Part shown: piece after piece, positions 1-6,354 of the stretch
Layout: each line of letters opens with the position of its first letter
Position numbering within the stretch: the first letter of the stretch is position 1
Translations under genes and position numbers: made by a program
The notes under the pieces: generated by a model
The model's database searches: none
Told to the model about the DNA's origin: nothing
The model's input: the letters and a program-made list of their open reading frames with translations, nothing else
Assembly (NCBI GenBank): GCA_023428295.1
Contig: JAEYYV010000235.1
Location: 1-7,119, forward strand
Source: Pseudomonadota bacterium
GTDB taxonomy: Bacteria > Myxococcota_A > Polyangia > Haliangiales > Haliangiaceae
Direction of reading: 5' to 3'
DNA: 7,119 nt

Positions 1-1
1 G

Positions 2-439
2 CTCAAGGCGCTCCAGAATGGCCACCGCGGTGTGTTCATGCGCGCGCAGGATCTGTTCGACGAGATGTACGCGTCGATCGCTGACCGCTCGACGCGGCGC
101 TTGCTCAACCGACTCGTCAAGGTTGACCTGAAGTCCTTCCGCTTGCAGTTCTTCAAGCAGTTCCCCGAGGCCGTCGAGTGCCTCGAGCGAGGCTTCGACG
201 ACGCGACCACGTACTTCACGTTCCCCGAGGCGCATCACGTACGCATCCGCACGACGAACGGCCTCGAACGCCTCCACGGCGAGATCAAACGGCGCACGCG
301 CGCCATCGGCGCTTTCCCCGACCGCGCGAGCGCACTGCGCCTCATCACCGCCGTCGCCCTCCAGGTCACGAGCATCTGGAGCGACCGCGTCTACCTCGAC
401 GTGTCCCTGCTCGCCGACCATCACGCCGCCGCGGCATGA
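2..439 (+). CDS. IS256-family (Mutator-type) transposase, C-terminal part
   Basis: This is the C-terminal end of a DDE transposase that cuts and joins the ends of its own insertion sequence. The frame is open from base 2, so the gene starts outside the window; the ATG at 32 is internal. Recognition rests on the block RIRTTNGLERLHGEIKRRTR followed by IGAFPDRASALRLITAVALQ. This matches the family hallmark in which a TTN.LER...EI.RRTR motif, the region that carries the last catalytic Glu, precedes a GxFP..AS.LRL helix. Upstream residues (LFDEMYASIADRSTRRLL, FPEAVECLERGFDDATTYFTFP) also fit the family. The two catalytic Asp residues would lie upstream and cannot be checked. The frame ends at a TGA that overlaps an ATG (ATGA, 436-439), probably by chance. 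The preserved C-terminus has no stop or frameshift, so the copy could be intact. Confidence 0.93.
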   Translation, partial: LKALQNGHRGVFMRAQDLFDEMYASIADRSTRRLLNRLVKVDLKSFRLQFFKQFPEAVECLERGFDDATTYFTFPEAHHVRIRTTNGLERLHGEIKRRTRAIGAFPDRASALRLITAVALQVTSIWSDRVYLDVSLLADHHAAAA

Positions 440-498
440 ACCACCTGAACCCGATGTTCTCTCGTCAGGCATTCACACCAAAAATGAGACTTGACCCG
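440..498 (+). mobile_element. Probable right end of the IS256-family element
   Basis: The roughly 60 noncoding bases after the transposase stop lead to a short AT-richer stretch (ACACCAAAAATGAGACTTGA, 475-494). Coding sequence of an unrelated beta-helix protein then begins in earnest. IS256-type elements usually carry imperfect terminal inverted repeats of about 20-30 bp just after the transposase gene, so the terminus is placed at about 490-499. The left end is outside the window, so neither the inverted repeat nor the expected 8-9 bp target duplication can be confirmed. The boundary is inferred from where the coding homology appears to resume. Confidence 0.5.
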
Positions 499-840
499 GT
501 GCACACAGGCATCAGCTGCGGCACCGTCTTGGTGCCCCTCGTGTTCTCGAACAACATCGTCTACGGGAACGCGGTGTCGGGAGGCGGCAAGCAGGTCGGC
601 GGTAGTACGAACTGCTCGACGACGTACTCGGACATCGGTCCCGACGCGACGCCCGGAGCAGGCAACATCAACGAGGACCCGCAGTTCATGTCGTTGCAGC
701 AAGGCAACTTCCACCTCGCGGCGACGTCTCCTGCAAGGGACGCGGCTGATCCGTCCTCGGCCTTGCCCGACGACGTGGATGGTGACGCACGACCACAAGG
801 CCCGGCCCGCGACATGGGAGCCGACGAAGTCACGCCTTGA
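499..840 (+). pseudogene. 3' remnant of a choice-of-anchor Q / parallel beta-helix protein
   Basis: In this frame the sequence reads FSNNIVYGNAV, then NINEDPQF, then GNFHLAATSPARDAADPS, then DVDGDARPQGPARDMGADE. This is the typical C-terminal signature of secreted right-handed beta-helix proteins with the choice-of-anchor Q domain, in which an NNIVxGN strand repeat is followed by a SPArDaad...DvDGd.RpqG...D.GADE tail. Only about 113 residues survive. The signal peptide and most helix coils are missing because the IS256-family element lies immediately upstream. The frame can be opened from ATG codons inside the IS end (436 or 484), but the product would have no export signal, so it is called a remnant. 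Such proteins are normally secreted or surface-attached; no enzymatic role can be assigned. It converges on the lipoprotein gene, with 31 bases between stop codons. Confidence 0.8.
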
Positions 841-871
841 TCGTAGCCACCGGCCGAGGACGCAGACGACG

Positions 872-2230
872 CTAGGGTACGTGCGGCGCCGAAGAAGTCG
901 CACCATCAGTCTTCGGGGGAGCAACGCTCTGCTCGAGGTTAGGAACTTCAGGGTCGCCGAGGAGCCCAACTCCGAACACGGATTTCATCGTCGTCAAGTC
1001 CACGACGTCCACGGGCAGATGGGGCGTTGCGGGCATGTCGTCCTCGCGGAACACCCACAGACGGGTGCCCTCCAGTGTCTTGCCGCGACTACGGGGCAAG
1101 TTGGAATCCTTGTGGTTGATCTGGATGGAGACGATGGAACCCGTCGCGTGGTCCACACGAAGTACGTTCGAGGTGTTGACGATCAACCACCCGCTGCTCG
1201 TCACCGTGGACCATTTTGAAGGGATCGTTCCAGCGACGACGAAGCCTTCCAGATCGATGATGTTCGCGACGTCCGATCCTTGGGCGACGACGAACCGATC
1301 GAGGGTATGGCTTCGCCTCGCCAGGCTTTCCTCGACGGTGGAGGATGGTGGGTACATATGGTCGCCGAGCAGCGGTAGGACCCGCGCCCGGAGCGAATCG
1401 GAAACGAACAGCAACACCTGTTGATCGCGTCCACCCGCGTACAACTCGATGGTGCTCCAGTACACCAGCTCATCTCGGTACTTCCCTAGAATCCCCTTAC
1501 CGTCGATCGTCGTCTCTCTGCCGTCGGGTAGCGTGACCTTGAGCCAGATGAGGTCGTACTCCTCCTTCGAGGGCATCGAACTACCGGCAGCGAAATCCTT
1601 GTCGTTGCGAAGCAGGGAGGCGTCGAGCCGTCGAACCCTCTCGCCGGATTCGATGTTCAGCACGTCCGCGAGCTTCTGTTCGCTAGGTTCCGCCGCGATC
1701 GCCAGCCACTTGCGATCGTGGCTCCGGATCAGGAACTTCTCTCCGTGGTCTGCGCTTGCGGACACGCGCCAGCGCTCGTGCCCGTTGCGAAGATCGAACG
1801 CGACAACCACGCCACGTCGAGGTCCGTTGAACGCGGGCTCCTTCTGCTGAACGATGTAGTGGACGATCGCGAGCGTCTCCGTGACACCGACGGTCTCGAC
1901 ATCGAAGTACGTGTTGCGCTCATCGCTCACTCGTGTTCTCCAACGGTCGTTTCCGTCGGTTCCGCGGCGACCGATCCAGCGCGTATCGAAGACGTCATCA
2001 ACGACGAGTACGGCCGAGCCGTCAGGCGCCGCGATAAGACCCTTCACTTGTTGAGACAAGTCGACATGGAACGGAACTGCGCTGTCGTCTTCTCGACCGC
2101 ACCCTGAGAGCCAACCGACTAGCAGCAGACCAATCGCGAGTGCCGTGGGCAAGAACCCAAGGAGGTGCAGTCGCCTCGAAATCAGTCGCTCCGCAACTGG
2201 TGACATCTCGTGTGCTCGGAGCGAGATCAT
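872..2230 (-). CDS. Lipoprotein with PQQ-like beta-propeller repeats
   Basis: This predicted 452-residue protein would be exported, lipidated on Cys44 and anchored in a membrane. The N-terminus has basic residues (RLISRRLHLL), a hydrophobic stretch (FLPTALAIGLLLVGW) and the lipobox LSGC followed by GRE. Asp is absent at +2, which favours the outer membrane if E. coli sorting rules apply. That Cys is the only cysteine in the protein. The mature part is beta-rich with PQQ/WD-like repeats; the clearest is VVVAFDLRNGHERWRV, with weaker copies at DGNDRWRTRV, ADVLNIESGERVRRLD and VLRVDHATGSIVSIQI. No catalytic or quinone-binding residues are evident, so a binding or scaffolding role is most likely. 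The ATG at 2230 overlaps the upstream gene's TGA as ATGA, with a GAAGG-like Shine-Dalgarno just before it, indicating translational coupling. A longer in-frame start at 2296 would bury the signal peptide and is disfavoured; an internal ATG at 2206 is also possible. The last roughly 25 residues are a low-complexity Pro/Ser/Ala tail. The specific partner is unknown. Confidence 0.82.
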   Translation of the reverse strand: MISLRAHEMSPVAERLISRRLHLLGFLPTALAIGLLLVGWLSGCGREDDSAVPFHVDLSQQVKGLIAAPDGSAVLVVDDVFDTRWIGRRGTDGNDRWRTRVSDERNTYFDVETVGVTETLAIVHYIVQQKEPAFNGPRRGVVVAFDLRNGHERWRVSASADHGEKFLIRSHDRKWLAIAAEPSEQKLADVLNIESGERVRRLDASLLRNDKDFAAGSSMPSKEEYDLIWLKVTLPDGRETTIDGKGILGKYRDELVYWSTIELYAGGRDQQVLLFVSDSLRARVLPLLGDHMYPPSSTVEESLARRSHTLDRFVVAQGSDVANIIDLEGFVVAGTIPSKWSTVTSSGWLIVNTSNVLRVDHATGSIVSIQINHKDSNLPRSRGKTLEGTRLWVFREDDMPATPHLPVDVVDLTTMKSVFGVGLLGDPEVPNLEQSVAPPKTDGATSSAPHVP

Positions 2231-3822
2231 CCACCAGCCTTCTCGTCGATGATCTCCGACCTCACGCCCCCGAGTTCCTGCTTTCGCTGCTGCCACTTCA
2301 GCTCATCGGCGCGGGCCATCTGGTGGACACCGGCGAGCTCGTTGGTCGCGCGCGTGAACGACGCGACCACGTGGTGGCCATGCGAGCGCGCGATACCGAA
2401 GCCCTGCATCGCGCTCGCGTCCGCCGAAACCGGCTCGCTGTCGTCGGCGAGCTGTCGCGCTTTGTAGATTGCAGCGTCCACCAATGGCATCGCCGAGAGC
2501 ATCGCACCGAGCTTCTCGCGAGTCGCTGCCGGCGCATCGGGAACGCTGGCAACCGCAGCTTCGGCGAACTCGTCGTGCGCATCGCGTTGCTGTCCGAGAG
2601 AGCGAAGCAGACCGGCAACTGTTCCGGTCATGTGGCTCCGTGTCGCGGACGCAGCATCGATCGCCTCCTCGTACTCCTCGTACACCTCGCCCTCTAGGAG
2701 ATTCTGCTCGCGGATCTGTGACTGGCGAATCAGTCCGTCGAGACGATCGAGCTTCTCCGCGACGTCCGCTTCGAGTGCCTTGTTGAAGAGACTGCCAGCC
2801 TTGTCGATCGCGTCACCGAGCCCTTCCTTTCCTTGCGCTGCGAATGCAACGAGTGACGCGAGGTCGGTAAGCACCTCGACGATGTTCTGCGCGGACTGGA
2901 GGCGACTCTCGATGTCGGCACGCTCGCGCGCTGTCTGCTGGCCAGTGCGGCGTTCGAGCGCCCGTCGCACGCGGATCATCGCAGCCTCCAGCTTGTGGGC
3001 AGCGCCCGATGCAGATCTCCGCGCAGCCTGCGCGAACGCGCGCGCTTGCTCCACGGCTTGATCCGCGTCCGCCGTTTGATCGCCCTCCTTCTTCACGTTC
3101 CCTCGATTGGTCTGGGCGGCCGTGCGCGCACCGCCGATCGCCTTCCTGTCGTTCTGATCGAGCGGGAGAGTCTCTTTTCCTTCGGATCGTTGGAAGAGGC
3201 TTCCGACGGTTCGGCCCGCTGGATGCGGCACCTTCTGTTGCTCCGTGTACGTCGAGACGTCCACCGGCCCCGGTGCCTTGGGGTATCGCAGCGCACCGAG
3301 CTCGGGATCGTTCTGGGCCTGGCGGTATGCCGTCAACGATGCGGTCATGGTTGCATGACGACGAGCGGCCTCGCCGACCGCTCCCGCGAAGGACTGCCAC
3401 AACCCGTTTCGACGTTGATACTCGGGATCGCTCGGCAGCGTGATCCACATGGGAAGCACAGGCTCGACGACAAGCGTCAGCTTCTGAGGTGCGCCTGGCA
3501 TCGTCGGTGCCGTTCCCCACGATGCCGGCTTCTCGTCAGGTTGAGGTTTGGGCGCGAGGTCCTCTGCGATCCAGTTATCGAAATCGCTCGGCCCTTGCTT
3601 GCCCTTCGCCGACGCGGTGGCACCGGGACCGACGAACGAAGCGCCGAAATCCTCGGGATAGATTCCGAAGATCGCCGGGTCGACCGCCGCGGGACGCGAC
3701 GAACCTGAACTCGTCGCGGGAGGCGGGAGAGGGGCGGCCGGCGCATCGTCGATACGTGGGCCATCGTCGGCGCGATGACCCCATTCAGTTGTCGAGTCGC
3801 TTCGCTCGTCGAAGTTGGACAT
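2227..3822 (-). CDS. Hypothetical cysteine-free protein, disordered N-terminus and helical C-terminal half
   Basis: I do not recognise this family. The ATG at 3822 gives 531 residues and is preferred to the GTG at 3843 because a strong GGAGG lies 9 bases upstream. Residues about 1-110 are rich in Asp, Pro, Ala and Ser and look disordered. A more ordered block follows at about 114-185 (LTLVVEPVLPMWITLPSDPE, then a helix containing LWQSFAGAVGEAARRHA). After a Gln/Pro linker, residues about 250-425 are a long Ala/Glu/Arg-rich helical and probably coiled-coil region. It contains one more hydrophobic amphipathic segment (VEVLTDLASLVAFAA, about 316-330). A final helical part runs to the end and finishes in charged helices. 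There is no signal peptide, no clear transmembrane helix and no cysteine at all. Absence of Cys with a disordered leader fits export by a specialised machine or a structural role, but neither is shown. It is the first gene of a two-gene operon with the downstream lipoprotein, whose start codon overlaps its stop. No toxin catalytic motif is visible. Confidence 0.8.
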   Translation of the reverse strand: MSNFDERSDSTTEWGHRADDGPRIDDAPAAPLPPPATSSGSSRPAAVDPAIFGIYPEDFGASFVGPGATASAKGKQGPSDFDNWIAEDLAPKPQPDEKPASWGTAPTMPGAPQKLTLVVEPVLPMWITLPSDPEYQRRNGLWQSFAGAVGEAARRHATMTASLTAYRQAQNDPELGALRYPKAPGPVDVSTYTEQQKVPHPAGRTVGSLFQRSEGKETLPLDQNDRKAIGGARTAAQTNRGNVKKEGDQTADADQAVEQARAFAQAARRSASGAAHKLEAAMIRVRRALERRTGQQTARERADIESRLQSAQNIVEVLTDLASLVAFAAQGKEGLGDAIDKAGSLFNKALEADVAEKLDRLDGLIRQSQIREQNLLEGEVYEEYEEAIDAASATRSHMTGTVAGLLRSLGQQRDAHDEFAEAAVASVPDAPAATREKLGAMLSAMPLVDAAIYKARQLADDSEPVSADASAMQGFGIARSHGHHVVASFTRATNELAGVHQMARADELKWQQRKQELGGVRSEIIDEKAGG

Positions 3823-3831
3823 CAGCTCATC

Positions 3832-3836
3832 CCTCC
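3832..3836 (-). promoter_or_regulatory. Shine-Dalgarno GGAGG deciding the start at 3822
   Basis: On the minus strand a purine run GGAAGGGAGGG (3841-3831) contains GGAGG nine bases before the ATG at 3822. The in-frame GTG at 3843 has no comparable site upstream and would translate through the Shine-Dalgarno itself, so the shorter protein is chosen. Confidence 0.75.
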
Positions 3837-4041
3837 CTTCCACACCAGAGCAGAAAGCTCGTCATCGATAGGTGCTGAGAATTGCGGCACCCTCGACACT
3901 GGCCGGGCAACGTGGCGCTCATCGTGAAGGTTCTACGGGCGACACGAGGCACGTCACGCCGCTGAATCGGTGGTCTTCATTCAGTTTTTCCGCAGGGTGA
4001 GCCCTCCCAACCAGCGCATCCTGCGATCCGACGCTTCGCTG

Positions 4042-4061
4042 GTGTCTGATTTTTCAGACAC
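4042..4061. repeat. Perfect inverted repeat, 8-bp arms with TTTT spacer
   Basis: The arms are GTGTCTGA and TCAGACAC around four T residues, 93 bases before the PEGA gene start. No T-tract follows on either strand, so it does not look like an intrinsic terminator. It could be the operator of a dimeric repressor or a hairpin in the 5' leader of the PEGA transcript. It is visible directly; its function is not. Confidence 0.6.
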
Positions 4062-4143
4062 GGCTCTCATGCGTTCGCGTCTGACGGCCTCCGACTTGAT
4101 CGCACCACGCGCGGGGCCGATGATGTCGAGCCAACGCTCGCAG

Positions 4144-4152
4144 AAGGAGAGG
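4144..4152 (+). promoter_or_regulatory. Shine-Dalgarno for the GTG start at 4154
   Basis: AAGGAGAGG ends one base before the GTG at 4154, with the AAGGAG core four bases away, which is close but usable. It supports GTG as start, which also places a clean signal peptide at the N-terminus. The long plus-strand frame starting at 3970 is a shadow in another phase. Confidence 0.65.
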
Positions 4153-4153
4153 C

Positions 4154-5458
4154 GTGCAGTTTGTACGGTTTCTGTTCGTCGTCGTGCTCTTCGGGCCAGT
4201 GCTGGCGCGCGCGCAGTCCGCGCCCCAAGCAAAGCGCATAATCGTTATCGAGTCTCACGTCGGCGTTCGCCCGCCCGAGTTCGGTCGGTTCATGGAGGTG
4301 TTCGCGGACCGCATCGAGATGCACGGATACGAAGCGAGGCCGCGAACGATCCTGAGCGTTGGCGGTCGACTCGTGCCGCGACCGGGCGTGCTGGACCCCG
4401 AGCTAACGGCCGCGGTGATCGCGAAGCCCGTCAACGCTGGGATCGACGAGTACGGCGCCGGAAGGTGCGCCGATGCGATCCGTGCCCTGGAGACGGCGCT
4501 TCAGGAGATCAACCGCAATCCGGGACTCATGTCGGTCGACACGACGAACAACGAGCTGAGCTTCCGTGCGCGAGTCACCCTCGCGGTCTGCTACCAGCGA
4601 GAGGGGAACGCACCCGCTTCGACACGCGCGATGCGCGACGCGATCACGACGAACTCGCAGCGCCCCATCTCGCGCGCCGACGCATGGGGGCCGGAGGGCG
4701 AGAAGCTCTACCGCGAGACGGTGAAGGATTTGCAGAAGCAGGGGCGCGGGCAGATCTCGATCGCGGCGGGCGACCCGAACGCGACGATCTTCGTGAACGG
4801 TCAGCTACGCGGGATGGGCAACGCCGAGGTGGCAGACGTCATCCCCGGAACCTCACGCGTCTTCATTCGGCTGCCAGGCGCCTCCGTGGGCAACCTCGGT
4901 CGCCAGTACGATCTCGAGGTGCGCGCGAACGAGACGAGCACCTTGCTCGTCGACGCGCGCGTTGACGACGCGGTCATGGTCACGGATCAGTACGCGACGC
5001 TGATCTTTCCTACCTCGGAGGCACGCACGCGATCGGAAGCGAAGCTCGCTGGCGATATCGCGCGCCGTTGGAGCGGGCGCGACGTGGTGGCGATCGTCAG
5101 CTCGGACGTCGGGACCGATGGCCGGGCAATCGCGGTCGCGCGATTGGTCGAGCGCGGTAACGAAGAACGGAAAGCGAGCGTTCCCCTCGACGGACCTCCC
5201 GAGACGGTCACATCCCTCGCGCGCTTTGTCGCGGATGGGGCGACCGCACCCGGAGTCACCGTGCTCCATGACGATGGGGGCGGGCAGGCTCCGCGCTCCA
5301 CGGAACGCCGACATTCGTCGATGCGAGCTCCCATCGCGCTCACCATCACCGGCGGGCTCACCATGATCGCAGGTCGCGTCCTGCTGGCGCGTGACGAAGA
5401 GACACCACTCCTCCAGCGGTCACGCTGCTCGCGGCTGGAGGAGCTGCTGCGGCGGTAG
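4154..5458 (+). CDS. Secreted PEGA-domain protein, C-terminus lost by frameshift
   Basis: The product begins with a signal peptide (about residues 1-21: FVRFLFVVVLFGPVLARA, cleavage likely after ARA), so it acts outside the cytoplasm. Residues about 90-190 form a helical, TPR-like region (AGRCADAIRALETAL, RARVTLAVCYQREGNAPAS). A PEGA-type beta domain follows at about 199-270, with the tell-tale ISIAAGDPNATIFVNGQLRG and a later YDLEVRANETSTLLVDARV. PEGA domains are beta folds usually found in surface or periplasmic proteins, probably for binding partners or carbohydrates. After a linker, one hydrophobic helix begins (PIALTITGGLTMIAGRVLLA, near residue 395). The frame then changes character to basic, low-complexity residues and stops at 5456. 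A continuation with three more membrane helices lies in another frame (next entry), so the 434-residue product is probably a truncated form of a roughly 534-residue protein. A single missing base around 5395-5405 explains this, either as mutation or as sequencing error. Confidence 0.82.
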   Translation: MQFVRFLFVVVLFGPVLARAQSAPQAKRIIVIESHVGVRPPEFGRFMEVFADRIEMHGYEARPRTILSVGGRLVPRPGVLDPELTAAVIAKPVNAGIDEYGAGRCADAIRALETALQEINRNPGLMSVDTTNNELSFRARVTLAVCYQREGNAPASTRAMRDAITTNSQRPISRADAWGPEGEKLYRETVKDLQKQGRGQISIAAGDPNATIFVNGQLRGMGNAEVADVIPGTSRVFIRLPGASVGNLGRQYDLEVRANETSTLLVDARVDDAVMVTDQYATLIFPTSEARTRSEAKLAGDIARRWSGRDVVAIVSSDVGTDGRAIAVARLVERGNEERKASVPLDGPPETVTSLARFVADGATAPGVTVLHDDGGGQAPRSTERRHSSMRAPIALTITGGLTMIAGRVLLARDEETPLLQRSRCSRLEELLRR

Positions 5459-5757
5459 GGCTGCTCGGTCTGAAGCTGGACCGCCCAACCGCGCCGTACG
5501 TCGTGGTCGCGGTCGGCGTCGTCAGCATCGGAGCGGGGGCTGCGCTGATCCTCGTCGACGAGGACGCGACGTCCCCGATGCGTACGGACATCGTCAACAC
5601 GGCACCTGTGGGGACGACGCTCGCGATCGCAGGAAGCATCATCACGGCCGGCGGCATCCTGTGGTGGCTTCGTAGTCGCGAGAACGCGCAGGACGGAGCG
5701 CCGATCGTCGATGTGAGCAGAACCGAGACGACGATCGGTTGGGCTGGACGCTTCTGA
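5395..5757 (+). pseudogene. Out-of-frame C-terminal part of the PEGA protein (membrane helices)
   Basis: Read in the frame one base earlier than the PEGA gene, this stretch is open from just after a TGA at 5392-5394 to the TGA at 5755-5757. It encodes three further hydrophobic helices: PPAVTLLAAGGAAAAVGLLG, APYVVVAVGVVSIGAGAALI and TTLAIAGSIITAGGILWW. These are followed by a short polar tail ending in TTIGWAGRF. Joined to the helix at the end of the preceding frame, they give a four-helix membrane tail. Restoring one base yields an uninterrupted reading frame of 534 codons plus a stop over 4154-5757. It has no start codon with a ribosome site before its first helix. I read it as the tail of the same gene rather than a separate protein. 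Confidence 0.8.
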
Positions 5758-6253
5758 TCCACGATGGCGCTGGCCACACACGGCGACCGATCGCCTTGAA
5801 CTTCGCGACGCCCAGCGCTCCGCGTTCGTTGCGTGCCTTCGAGCCGGGCTCCTTCAGCGCGGCGACGACTGCCTTGCGGTCGGCTTCGTAGATCGTGCGC
5901 GCCGCGAAGTTCTCGTCGAGCAAGACGAGCACGACCGAATCGAACTCCTTCGAGCAATCGATGCGACCGATCCGCTGCCCGGGCTTCGAGGTCGGGAGCA
6001 AACAGCGGCCCTTGATCTGAACGCGTTGCTGGCCCCTCTTGGTCGTCCGGAGAGCGTCGTAGCCCGCTTGCCGCGCGCCGCAGAGAGTCAGACCGAGGAT
6101 CCGACACGCTTCGTACTCCGCGATCTCTCCGGTGCAGCCGAGCGGACGACCCGTCAGGACTCGATACTCCTTCGCGAGCATCTTCACCTGCCCGAGCAGA
6201 CGCAGCAGCACCTCTTGCACTTCAGTCTGCTTGCTCTTGGTCTTCTTGCTCAT
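5642..6253 (-). CDS. DUF6998-like protein, possible PD-(D/E)XK-type nuclease fold
   Basis: The start is ATG at 6253, giving MSKKTKSKQ, because GAGAGG lies six bases upstream; the longer GTG start at 6316 has no such support. From memory, blocks such as LGCTGEIAEYEACRILGL, AGYDALR, RVQIKGR, LPTSKPGQRIGRID and GSKARNERGALGVAKFKAIG match proteins annotated DUF6998. The order GEIAE (Glu43, Glu46), GYDA (Asp66) and VQIKG (Gln79, Lys81) fits the E...D...(E/Q)xK pattern of PD-(D/E)XK nucleases, as in some restriction-like enzymes. This is inference from motif spacing, not an established activity. Family-like sequence ends near residue 160 (IGRRVW). The remaining roughly 43 residues are Arg/Ser-rich and lie antisense to the end of the PEGA gene, suggesting the original stop codon was lost. 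No methyltransferase or specificity partner is visible, so the gene stands alone next to an IS66 element. A regulatory DNA-binding role is an alternative. Confidence 0.8.
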   Translation of the reverse strand: MSKKTKSKQTEVQEVLLRLLGQVKMLAKEYRVLTGRPLGCTGEIAEYEACRILGLTLCGARQAGYDALRTTKRGQQRVQIKGRCLLPTSKPGQRIGRIDCSKEFDSVVLVLLDENFAARTIYEADRKAVVAALKEPGSKARNERGALGVAKFKAIGRRVWPAPSWIRSVQPNRSSSRFCSHRRSALRPARSRDYEATTGCRRP

Positions 6254-6259
6254 CGAGAA

Positions 6260-6265
6260 CCTCTC
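6260..6265 (-). promoter_or_regulatory. Shine-Dalgarno GAGAGG for the DUF6998-like gene
   Basis: On the minus strand GAGAGG sits six bases before ATG 6253. It decides between this start and the in-frame GTG 63 bases upstream, which lacks a good site. The Lys-rich beginning MSKKTKSK is also a common N-terminus. Confidence 0.65.
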
Positions 6266-6354
6266 GTTGCCGGTGATCGACGTGAGCATTGTCTTTCGGT
6301 GACCCATCAGCGACACCGGGATGACGCGAGAGCATCGACTGGGGACGGTCCGGG

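Larger units (their letters stand above)
3823..4153. other. Divergent intergenic region
   Basis: About 330 bases separate the starts of the minus-strand operon and the plus-strand PEGA gene, so promoters for both must lie here or run in from outside. I see no convincing pair of -35/-10 boxes and no sigma-54 signature. It contains local T-runs (around 3982-3988 and 4049-4054) in an otherwise GC-rich setting, and one perfect inverted repeat, listed separately. Frames that cross it have no protein character. Confidence 0.6.

Noticed and set aside
178..435. Plus-strand open frame ahead of the beta-helix remnant
   Set aside because: It is the second frame of the transposase gene and gives an Arg/Pro-rich nonsense sequence; only the part after the IS end has protein character.
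841..871. Possible bidirectional terminator between convergent genes
   Set aside because: The 31-base gap has no convincing GC-rich stem followed by a T-run on either strand.
2140..2697. Plus-strand frame opposite the operon junction
   Set aside because: It is antisense to both operon genes, Arg-rich and motif-free; the minus-strand frames have a lipobox, a Shine-Dalgarno and coupled overlap.
3970..4965. 331-codon plus-strand open frame
   Set aside because: It overlaps the PEGA gene in another phase, is Arg-rich without domains, and lacks a ribosome site; the PEGA frame has a signal peptide and a recognisable domain.
4987..6107. Long minus-strand open frames over the PEGA gene end
   Set aside because: Composition is Arg/Ser/Asp-rich with no motifs; they are antisense shadows common at high GC.
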